This document shows, one piece after another, positions 6,571 to 11,381 of a stretch of DNA of 11,381 bases (the first letter of the stretch is position 1; each line of letters begins with the position of its first letter). The notes beneath the pieces are model-generated. The model saw nothing but the letters and a program-made list of their open reading frames with translations, did not search any database and was not told the DNA's origin. The stretch is taken from NCBI GenBank assembly GCA_964459325.1, contig CAYWKU010000055.1, positions 1-11,381 on the forward strand, read 5' to 3'. The stretch is from CAYWKU01 sp964459325 (GTDB taxonomy: Bacteria > RBG-13-61-14 > CAYWKU01). Position numbers and translations under genes: made by a program.

Positions 6571-6631
6571 TTGACATTACCGTCCGAAATTTGGCAAAGT
6601 ATTTCCTCAACGTGCTTTGTGGAAGGCACGT
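6571..6631 (+). promoter_or_regulatory. Candidate promoter and leader hairpin of the BKACE-permease operon
   Basis: A perfect TTGACA (6571-6576) is followed after 18 bases by CAAAGT (6595-6600), a poor -10 (3/6). Just downstream, ACGTGCTT and AAGGCACGT (6610-6631) form a stem with one bulge, ending a few bases before the AAGGAG ribosome binding site (about 6634-6639). The hairpin would sit at the very 5' end of the message, as an operator or a stabilising or translation-control structure. Confidence 0.35.
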
Positions 6632-6645
6632 GAAAGGAGTTAATC

Positions 6646-7635
6646 ATGAAGCCGGACATCGTCTCCGAGGATAAGGTGATAATTACCGCCGCCATAACCG
6701 GCGGGGTACACGGCAAATGGGCGAATCCCGCGCTCCCGATCACCCCTGAAGAACAGGCACAGGAGGCCCTCGATTGCTACAACGCCGGCGCCGGCGTGCT
6801 TCATCTGCATGTCAGGGGCGAGGACGGCCAGAACACGCCGGACATAAACGTCTACAACAAGGCGGTCAGGCTTATCGGGGAAAAGTGCCCCATCATCAGG
6901 CAAATCGGAAACGGCATCGGCGCCCGGACGGATATTCCGCCGGAGAATCTCGGGGAATTGCTGGAAGACTATGACGCGGAGAAGATGAGCATCTCTCAGT
7001 ACTTGAAGCAAAACAAGGAAAAGCTCAAGGATAAGGTCAAGATAATTCACCCCTCCCTCGAAGAAAGGCTCAACCTGCTCGACATAGACCCTCCGCCCGA
7101 AATGCACACCATAAACGGCGGCACCTTCGAGTTCATGACGAACTACGGCTTCGGCATAACCTTCGAGAACCCGCGCGATTTCAACCGCGAGTACGTGAGA
7201 CGGTGCAACGAGAAGGGTTTCGGCATCGAAATCGAGGTTTACGACTCCAGCCACATCGCCAATGTAATGGAGCTGGTGGACGAGGGCGCCCTGAAGCCGC
7301 CGCTGCATTTCAGCATAGTGCTGGGCATCGGAGGCGGCGCTCCCGCCACTCCCGAAAACCTGCTGCACATGCTGCATCAAATCCCGGAAGGCTCCACGTG
7401 GCAAGTGGTTACCGTCGGCAAGTACAACCTGCGAACAACGATAATCGCAATGGCCATGGGCGGAAACATTAGAACCGGCCTGGAGGACAATATATATTAC
7501 CGGAGCGGCGAGCTTGCCCAAAGCAACGCCCAGCTCGTGGAGCGGATGGTCCGCATCGCCCGTGAAGCGGGACGCGAGCCTGCAACCGTGGAAGAAGCCC
7601 GGCAAATGCTGGAGCTTGACGGTGGGAGTAACTGA
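6646..7635 (+). CDS. Beta-keto acid cleavage enzyme (BKACE / DUF849 family)
   Basis: This 329-residue TIM-barrel enzyme belongs to the family of 3-keto-5-aminohexanoate cleavage enzyme (Kce). The family condenses a beta-keto acid with acetyl-CoA to give acetoacetate and a new CoA ester. Diagnostic parts are ITAAITGG (13-20), LPITPEEQAQEA (30-41), the metal ligands His53 and His55 in HLHVR, SSH (His203), and RTGLED with Arg276, Glu280 and Asp281. These last three keep the spacing of Kce Arg226, Glu230 and Asp231. The position of Kce Glu14, which I recall contacts the substrate amine, appears to be Val21 here, so the natural substrate may not be the amino-keto acid of lysine fermentation. The ATG follows AAGGAG at ideal spacing. 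The stop overlaps the permease start by one base (TGATG), so the two are co-translated. No other lysine-fermentation genes are nearby. Confidence 0.93.
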   Translation: MKPDIVSEDKVIITAAITGGVHGKWANPALPITPEEQAQEALDCYNAGAGVLHLHVRGEDGQNTPDINVYNKAVRLIGEKCPIIRQIGNGIGARTDIPPENLGELLEDYDAEKMSISQYLKQNKEKLKDKVKIIHPSLEERLNLLDIDPPPEMHTINGGTFEFMTNYGFGITFENPRDFNREYVRRCNEKGFGIEIEVYDSSHIANVMELVDEGALKPPLHFSIVLGIGGGAPATPENLLHMLHQIPEGSTWQVVTVGKYNLRTTIIAMAMGGNIRTGLEDNIYYRSGELAQSNAQLVERMVRIAREAGREPATVEEARQMLELDGGSN

Positions 7636-8984
7636 TGAGAACAGACGTCGAGGAGAGCCATCTCAAGAAGCGGATAGGCTTTTTCGGCCTGTTGGCCATG
7701 TCCGTCGGCATTAACATCGGCGGAGCGCTGTTCGCGCTAACCACCGTTGCCGCCGGGCTTTCCGGGCCGAGCCTGCCGCTGGCTATGCTCATCACGGCCA
7801 CCCCGGCGCTGCTGGCCATAATCCCCTACGGCATGCTTTCATCCGCGCTACCTACCACCAGCGGCACATACCGCTACGCCCAGATAGTAAGCCCCACCGT
7901 GGCCATCATAAGCATGCTCACCCTGGCGGTTTGTATCGTCATCGGCGGGCAGCCGCTTTACGCGCTGGCATTCGGGAAGTACCTGAAGGAGCTTATCCCG
8001 GTGGGCCCGGTATGGGCAGGGCTGGCGGTGCTCACCATATTCTACGTCATCAACCTGTTGGGGATAGAGCCGACCATAAAGGTGCAGTCGTTTCTGTTCG
8101 TGCTACTGTTTGCAGCGCTGATGCTGTACATAGCGATGGGCCTGCCGCACGTTACGGCGCCTCATTTCATTAATCCTTTCCCGAACGGCGTTGGCGGGCT
8201 GCTGGCAGCCTCGGGGCTGATGTTCACCTTCTGTACCGGCGGCTTTTTCATAGTGGACGTGGGCGGGGAGGTTATCAGGGCACGCAAGATATTCCCCAGG
8301 GTGCTTCTCTGGGCCATTATCCTGGTGGTTATCATCTACCTGTGCATAACCACCGTCACCGTGGGCGTTACCGACGCGCTTTCGCTGGAGAAAGCTTCGC
8401 TCACCGAAGTCGCCGAGAATTTCATGGGCGGCGGAGCGCTCAGTTTCTTTATCGCGGCGGGAGCGCTGGTAGCATGCGCCACTACCATAAACGGTGTGTT
8501 CACGCTGGTGGCCCGGGGACTCATGGTAGTATCGGAAGAAGGCCTTTTGCCTCGATTTCTCGGAAGGGTCAACGAACGCTTCGGAACGCCTCACTGGGCG
8601 CTCACCGTGCCCTTCATTATCAGCGCTATCAGTCTGGTTACGATTCCGTCGTTGATGTTCTTCGGCTCCATGCTCAACCTGGGGCTGATATTCGCCATGG
8701 TGGTGATAGCGATAGCGGGGATGAAATTCCCCAAAAAGTATCCGGAACATTATGCCAACTCGGCGATAAAGCTGCCCTCGCGCCTGCTTAAACTCGTGTG
8801 CGGGGCCTTCATAGGCATGAGCACGTTGATTTTTGTTTTTCTGATGATTGCCATCAAGTGGGCATCGCTGGGGTTCGTGGCCATAGTAGCCGCCATTGCA
8901 ATTTTTGCGTTGTTTAAATCAAAAACACTGAGGGGGATAAAAAACTACCCGTATTTTTCCAGGGTAAAACCGGTGGAAGACTGA
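7635..8984 (+). CDS. APC-superfamily amino acid/amine permease
   Basis: This 449-residue integral membrane protein has about 12 predicted hydrophobic segments between residues 15 and 430, standard length for the amino acid-polyamine-organocation superfamily. The first segment carries the glycine-rich unwound stretch VGINIGGALF (24-33), which binds the substrate backbone in this fold, and the sixth (about GLMFTFCTGGFFIVDVGGE) is followed by the characteristic cytoplasmic E-x-R-x-x-K-x-x-P-R loop. A later cytoplasmic loop holds EEGLLPRFLGRVNERFGTPHWAL, the usual 'P-f-rv-rfGTP' motif of the family. The gene starts on the last base of the BKACE stop, with GGGAG inside the BKACE 3' end as ribosome binding site. 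Co-translation suggests that it imports the amino acid or amine whose beta-keto derivative the BKACE enzyme cleaves; this is inference. The 3' end faces the second MITE-like element, with no separate terminator. Confidence 0.93.
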   Translation: MRTDVEESHLKKRIGFFGLLAMSVGINIGGALFALTTVAAGLSGPSLPLAMLITATPALLAIIPYGMLSSALPTTSGTYRYAQIVSPTVAIISMLTLAVCIVIGGQPLYALAFGKYLKELIPVGPVWAGLAVLTIFYVINLLGIEPTIKVQSFLFVLLFAALMLYIAMGLPHVTAPHFINPFPNGVGGLLAASGLMFTFCTGGFFIVDVGGEVIRARKIFPRVLLWAIILVVIIYLCITTVTVGVTDALSLEKASLTEVAENFMGGGALSFFIAAGALVACATTINGVFTLVARGLMVVSEEGLLPRFLGRVNERFGTPHWALTVPFIISAISLVTIPSLMFFGSMLNLGLIFAMVVIAIAGMKFPKKYPEHYANSAIKLPSRLLKLVCGAFIGMSTLIFVFLMIAIKWASLGFVAIVAAIAIFALFKSKTLRGIKNYPYFSRVKPVED

Positions 8985-9003
8985 AGCTCTGTGTTGCTTT
9001 AAA

Positions 9004-9166
9004 CCAAGGCAGCCGGATAAGGAGGCGGATTTGTTTCACACCTTGACCGCTCCCGGGGGTTACACAAAATATGCCGGTCACCAAAAGGTTACGCCGGTCT
9101 CCGTTGTTTTGCCCGCCATAAGCTGCCCTACGGTCAAGGTGTGCTACCCTCAACGGAGAATCCTGG
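9004..9166. mobile_element. MITE-like element, copy 2 (163 bp, diverged)
   Basis: This is a diverged copy of the element at 1903-2067 in the same orientation, roughly three-quarters identical by eye. Best conserved are CCGGATAAGGAG near the left end, TTCACACCTTGACCGCTCCCGGGGG, AAAATATG, GCCCGCCATAAGCT and CGGTCAAGGTG. The internal inverted repeat CACACCTTGACCG (9037-9049) and CGGTCAAGGTGTG (9131-9143) is perfect, while the terminal repeats have decayed (CCAAGG at the left, CCTGG at the right). The 10 bp on each side, TTGCTTTAAA (8994-9003) and TTACTTTAAG (9167-9176), match at 8 of 10 positions and look like an eroded target duplication. The element lies between two convergent genes and abuts the stop codon of the THEP1 gene. 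A transcript from either side would form a long stem, so it may serve as a bidirectional terminator. Confidence 0.78.
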
Positions 9167-9673
9167 TTACTTTAAGATGCCTATAATTTCCCGCTTGATT
9201 TGTTCGGCGTTATCACGGGTCAGAGTAAACACCCGTCCCATTTGACCGTATTTATCCACGTAATTTCGGTGAAGTATCGCAAGCATATCCTTGTCGGTAG
9301 AGAAGGCGGCCTCGACGGCCATCTCGAAATTCCTGGAGCACAACTCCATCGCGCCGAGTTCGTCTATTACAATAAACTCTATTTGGGGATTTTCTATAGC
9401 CTCGTCAATGGCGCTGACTCCGATGTCGTCGAGGGCCTTCAAATCCACGCCGTACTTGCCGACTTTGGGTTTGGTTTTGATGTCCACCGAAGCCATGATT
9501 TCTTCATTTCCGGTGTAAATATCGCGAATCATAAACCCCGTGCGCCCGTGCTCGCCGCGTATTTCGGGCGTGGAAATTCCACCGGCCTTAATGTCGAGTT
9601 CCCGGATAATATCCCGGGCAACCGTGGACTTTCCGCTTCCGGGCTTGCCGGTTATGAGAATCCTTTCGGCCAT
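9167..9673 (-). CDS. THEP1-type P-loop nucleoside triphosphatase
   Basis: This 168-residue soluble protein is a small P-loop NTPase of the NTPase_1 (THEP1) family. Members hydrolyse several NTPs in vitro and have no settled cellular role. Walker A is GKPGSGKST (9-17) and Walker B is FIVIDELGAME (100-110) with Asp104 and Glu105; both positions and the total length fit the family. The start at 9673 (MAERILITG) is preferred because family members begin at this strand; two in-frame ATGs lie 3 and 12 codons upstream. A promoter-like sequence at 9681-9709 covers those codons and would start the RNA about at this ATG, implying a leaderless message. Otherwise the ATG at 9682, with GGGA eight bases upstream, is the alternative. 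The stop codon TAA sits inside the duplicated target site of the MITE-like element. The gene is divergent from the TIM-barrel gene, 95 bp apart. Confidence 0.88.
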   Translation of the reverse strand: MAERILITGKPGSGKSTVARDIIRELDIKAGGISTPEIRGEHGRTGFMIRDIYTGNEEIMASVDIKTKPKVGKYGVDLKALDDIGVSAIDEAIENPQIEFIVIDELGAMELCSRNFEMAVEAAFSTDKDMLAILHRNYVDKYGQMGRVFTLTRDNAEQIKREIIGILK

Positions 9674-9680
9674 ATGTGGC

Positions 9681-9709
9681 ATAGTATGTGTCCCGGCTTT
9701 TAATGTCAA
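9681..9709 (-). promoter_or_regulatory. Promoter of the THEP1 gene, predicted to give a leaderless RNA
   Basis: On the minus strand a perfect TTGACA (9709-9704) is followed after exactly 17 bases by TACTAT (9686-9681, 4/6 match to the -10). Transcription would begin near 9674, right at the ATG of MAERILITG. No Shine-Dalgarno lies at proper distance from that ATG. Confidence 0.5.
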
Positions 9710-9768
9710 GCCGCGGGTTTTGATTTATCTTTTTTACGTGACGGTTTTTTTCCAGAGGTGAATAACAG

Positions 9769-10590
9769 ATGCCACTCATAGGGATGGCGGGTTCTTCCGT
9801 AATGAGGTTGAATTTAACCGACGGCTTACAAGCGGCCGCGGATTGCGGATTCGATGCGTTCGAGCTTTTCGCCGAGTTCCCTCAGTGCAACTGCGACGAG
9901 GTTACAGAAGCCCAACGTGAGAAAGCGAGGGAGCTGGCCCAATCGGCGGGGCTGGCCGTCGCAGTGCACGCTCCCTTCACCAGCCTCAATATCGCGGCCC
10001 TGAATCCGGGAATCCGGACCGAATCGGTGCGGCAGACGCTGGACGCTATAGATTTGTGCGCCGATATCGGCGGAAAAAGGGTTGTCGTGCACAACGGCAG
10101 GTTTATCCTGCCTCAACGCATGGCCGACAGGGCGCCCGACGCGTTCAAGCTGCAACGGCACTACAACGTCGAATCGATAAAGGAAATCGCCGCCCGCGCA
10201 CAAGCAAAGAACGTGACAATATGCCTGGAAAACATCGGCTTCGAGTCCGATTCGATAGACCGCGACCTCAACGACATGCTGGCGATAAGGGATGAAGTGG
10301 CATCTCCCGCGCTGGCATTCTGCATAGATATAGGACACGCCCGTCTTAACGGGGAGCTGCCCGAGGTTATCGAGAAGCTGGGGCCGCCGGCCCGGCACAT
10401 TCACTTCACGGACAACTTCGGCAAAAGGGACGACCACGTGGTCATAGGCGAGGGGAATTTCGACTACACCCCCCACCTCGACTTCTTCCGCAATTTTCCC
10501 GATATAATGACACTGGAAGTTTTCAACGTGGGCGCCGACCCGACTCCCGCGAAAAAGAGCCTCGAGCACGTAAGGAAGCTGCTCGCCTGA
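9769..10590 (+). CDS. Sugar phosphate isomerase/epimerase-like TIM-barrel protein (xylose isomerase-like)
   Basis: This 273-residue protein belongs to the AP endonuclease 2 / xylose isomerase-like TIM-barrel family. Barrel-strand residues that usually bind a divalent metal are visible: Glu154 in CLENIG, Asp187 and His190 in CIDIGHA, His212 in HIHFTD, and Glu250 in TLEVF. Spacing is close to the Glu-Asp-His-Glu set of D-tagatose 3-epimerase (152, 185, 211, 246). Earlier strands supply His67 (VHAPF) and His108 (VVVHNG). Related enzymes isomerise or epimerise sugars, inosose or hydroxypyruvate, but others are endonucleases, so the substrate cannot be named. The length is typical and no signal peptide is seen. 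The start has AGGTGA seven bases before the ATG. It is divergent from the THEP1 gene and ends 22 bp from the convergent Mth938-domain gene. Confidence 0.88.
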   Translation: MPLIGMAGSSVMRLNLTDGLQAAADCGFDAFELFAEFPQCNCDEVTEAQREKARELAQSAGLAVAVHAPFTSLNIAALNPGIRTESVRQTLDAIDLCADIGGKRVVVHNGRFILPQRMADRAPDAFKLQRHYNVESIKEIAARAQAKNVTICLENIGFESDSIDRDLNDMLAIRDEVASPALAFCIDIGHARLNGELPEVIEKLGPPARHIHFTDNFGKRDDHVVIGEGNFDYTPHLDFFRNFPDIMTLEVFNVGADPTPAKKSLEHVRKLLA

Positions 10591-10612
10591 GATTTCCGGG
10601 ATATGAGATTTA

Positions 10613-10963
10613 TCAGCAGGTAAGGTGCAGGGCCGCGACGACGTCGCCGGCCTGTGACATCTTGTTGTATTTTTCCACAGCCTCGCGGGTGGGCAGGTCG
10701 AGCACTTGTGTCCCCCTGGATTCAATCCACCTCCGGGTCTCGTCGGGGACCGTCAACGCGCCGTTTGCCCCGCGCCCGACTATCAGAGTGTCGGGATTGA
10801 TATCGTCCAGCACTCCCCGGATGTCCTCGGGGTGAAGGCTGTGGCCTTGTTTGCGCCACCAGTTGTCCCGGATGCCGTCCGGGCAGATTATCACGTCGTT
10901 CCGGTAGGACGTGCCGTCGATGGTTATGTTTCCGAACGAGTAGCTTTCCACCTTAGGCGCCAT
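10613..10963 (-). CDS. Mth938-like domain protein (DUF498)
   Basis: This 116-residue protein matches the Mth938 / DUF498 family (human relative AAMDC) almost over its whole length. Typical elements in order are SYSFGNITIDGTSYRNDVII (8-27), WWRKQGHSLHPEDI in the middle, the strand-turn DTLIVGRGANGALTVPDE, LDLPTREAVEKYN, and the C-terminal AALHLTC. The family has a small alpha/beta fold and no proven activity. I place the start at 10963 (MAPKVES) because AAGGGG lies about 9 bases upstream and the family begins at this strand. The frame is open for 31 more codons upstream, but the next ATGs lack a ribosome binding site and one overlaps the promoter candidate at 10983-11011. It is convergent with the TIM-barrel gene without a visible terminator. 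Confidence 0.9.
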   Translation of the reverse strand: MAPKVESYSFGNITIDGTSYRNDVIICPDGIRDNWWRKQGHSLHPEDIRGVLDDINPDTLIVGRGANGALTVPDETRRWIESRGTQVLDLPTREAVEKYNKMSQAGDVVAALHLTC

Positions 10964-10982
10964 TTTAATTATCCCCTTAATT

Positions 10983-11011
10983 TTTTTAGACATTTTGAGG
11001 GCATATGTCAA
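10983..11011 (-). promoter_or_regulatory. Promoter of the Mth938-domain gene
   Basis: On the minus strand a perfect TTGACA (11011-11006), a 17-base spacer and TAAAAA (10988-10983, 4/6) predict a start near 10976, just before the AAGGGG ribosome binding site. The leader would be only about 12-15 bases. Confidence 0.5.
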
Positions 11012-11116
11012 GGCGGCAGGGATTTCCGACAAACCGAGGCATCCTTCTGCAAGCATAATCTACCAATGCTGTCCGACAAAAACCGAAAGTGGCCATTTTG
11101 GACGGGTTAAGTGATT

Positions 11117-11312
11117 GAGGCCGTTGCAAAACAGGCTTCAGGGGGAGAGAAGGCTTTTTTTCTGTAGCTCCCCGGGAATGTCTTTTCCAGACAAGGGGTT
11201 TTAACCCCTTGAAATTCAAGGGGCTGAAGCCCCTTGTCCATTCGGGGTTCTTTTTCGGCACGATGAAGGTCAACACATCCCAAACGAAAAATCATAATTC
11301 TGCAACGGCCTC
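11117..11312. mobile_element. Non-coding element with 12-bp terminal inverted repeats and 5-bp target duplication
   Basis: GAGGCCGTTGCA (11117-11128) and its exact reverse complement TGCAACGGCCTC (11301-11312) bound 196 bp, flanked by the direct repeat TGATT (11112-11116 and 11313-11317). The interior carries two tandem hairpins and no credible gene, so it is a MITE-like element or the remains of a deleted insertion sequence. It shares no visible similarity with the two 165-bp-type elements and has a different duplication length, so its parent transposase differs. Confidence 0.82.
11190..11238. repeat. Twin hairpins inside the 196-bp element
   Basis: Hairpin A pairs CAAGGGGTT (11192-11200) with AACCCCTTG (11203-11211); hairpin B pairs CAAGGGGCT (11217-11225) with AGCCCCTTG (11228-11236). 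Each has a 9-bp stem and a 2-base turn, and 5 bases separate them. The outer arms GACAAGGGG (11190-11198) and CCCCTTGTC (11230-11238) can also pair, so two alternative folds are possible, as in REP/BIME-like sequences. Confidence 0.8.
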
Positions 11313-11381
11313 TGATTGATTTTACCGGAATTTGATAAAAAGTTCCGGAACAGGTTCCCCTTGCAGCGCAGATGCTGTCCA

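Larger units (their letters stand above)
10964..11381. other. Gene-free right end of the window
   Basis: Upstream of the Mth938-domain gene no coding region is supported. The stretch holds that gene's promoter candidate, about 100 bp with nothing recognised, the inverted-repeat element at 11117-11312, and a tail with the perfect palindrome GTTCCGGAAC (11342-11351) and a CCGGAA/TTCCGG inverted repeat (11325-11330, 11343-11348), possibly an operator for a gene beyond the edge. Minus-strand open frames across 10986-11295 follow the repeats and have no ribosome binding site. Confidence 0.55.

Noticed and set aside
6640..7605. 321-codon open frame on the minus strand
   Set aside because: It lies antisense to the BKACE gene, which has conserved catalytic motifs and a good ribosome binding site; the antisense protein shows no recognisable motif.
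6646..8984. A lysine-fermentation (kam/kdd/kce) cluster
   Set aside because: Only a Kce-family enzyme is present. No aminomutase, diaminohexanoate dehydrogenase or ammonia-lyase gene is seen, and a key amine-contact position seems changed.
9004..9166. A tRNA, riboswitch or CRISPR repeat in the gap between the permease and THEP1 genes
   Set aside because: No cloverleaf, T-loop or regularly spaced repeats; the sequence is explained as a copy of the element at 1903-2067.
9826..10725. 299-codon open frame on the minus strand
   Set aside because: Antisense to the TIM-barrel gene and running into the Mth938-domain gene in another frame; low-complexity composition and no family features.
10964..11056. 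31-residue N-terminal extension of the Mth938-domain protein
   Set aside because: The family starts at the later Met, which has AAGGGG upstream; the extension overlaps a promoter candidate.
10986..11295. Minus-strand open frames across the 196-bp element
   Set aside because: They simply translate inverted repeats and hairpins and lack ribosome binding sites or family features.

Overview
The window reads as ordinary chromosome of a free-living bacterium with a moderately GC-rich genome. Genes lie on both strands, most have clear AGGAG-type ribosome binding sites, and AUA (Ile) and AGG (Arg) codons are used freely. The mix of genes (isovaleryl-type acyl-CoA dehydrogenase, two-subunit GMC dehydrogenase, BKACE enzyme, APC permease, THEP1 NTPase, Mth938-domain protein) fits an anaerobic or environmental lineage such as Chloroflexota (Dehalococcoidia type) or a former deltaproteobacterium. 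That placement is inference; there is no rRNA or other marker gene.

Layout, left to right. (1) 2-577 is the 3' part of a membrane protein (flippase / LPG-synthase TM type). Its end overlaps tail-to-tail with an acyl-CoA dehydrogenase on the minus strand (571-1776). (2) 1777-2141 is a divergent promoter region carrying a 165-bp MITE-like element. (3) 2142-2672 is a SRPBCC-like protein followed by a hairpin/T-run terminator. (4) A minus-strand operon runs from 5450 down to 2705: a gluconate-2-dehydrogenase-subunit-3-like small subunit, the GMC flavoprotein (coupled by an ATGA overlap), and a NUDT19-like Nudix hydrolase. (5) The plus strand then carries an extended SDR epimerase/dehydratase (5568-6548) and a translationally coupled pair, a BKACE enzyme (6646-7635) and an APC permease (7635-8984). 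(6) A second copy of the MITE-like element (9004-9166) abuts the stop codon of a THEP1-type NTPase (9167-9673, minus). (7) A divergently transcribed TIM-barrel isomerase-like protein (9769-10590) converges on a Mth938-domain protein (10613-10963, minus). (8) A different 196-bp element with terminal inverted repeats and a 5-bp target duplication fills 11117-11312.

The metabolic genes suggest oxidation of organic acids and alcohols through CoA thioesters. The ACAD oxidises an acyl-CoA. The GMC pair probably oxidises a lipophilic alcohol. The BKACE enzyme cleaves a beta-keto acid with acetyl-CoA, and its partner permease probably imports the precursor. The Nudix enzyme may hydrolyse CoA or nucleotide derivatives. 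None of the substrates can be fixed from sequence alone.

The least expected content is non-coding. Two diverged copies of one short inverted-repeat element are each bounded by a 10-bp target duplication (perfect in copy 1, 8/10 in copy 2) and carry an outward promoter-like sequence. A third, unrelated element has perfect 12-bp inverted ends and twin hairpins. I saw no CRISPR array, tRNA, rRNA, transposase gene or obvious defence system.
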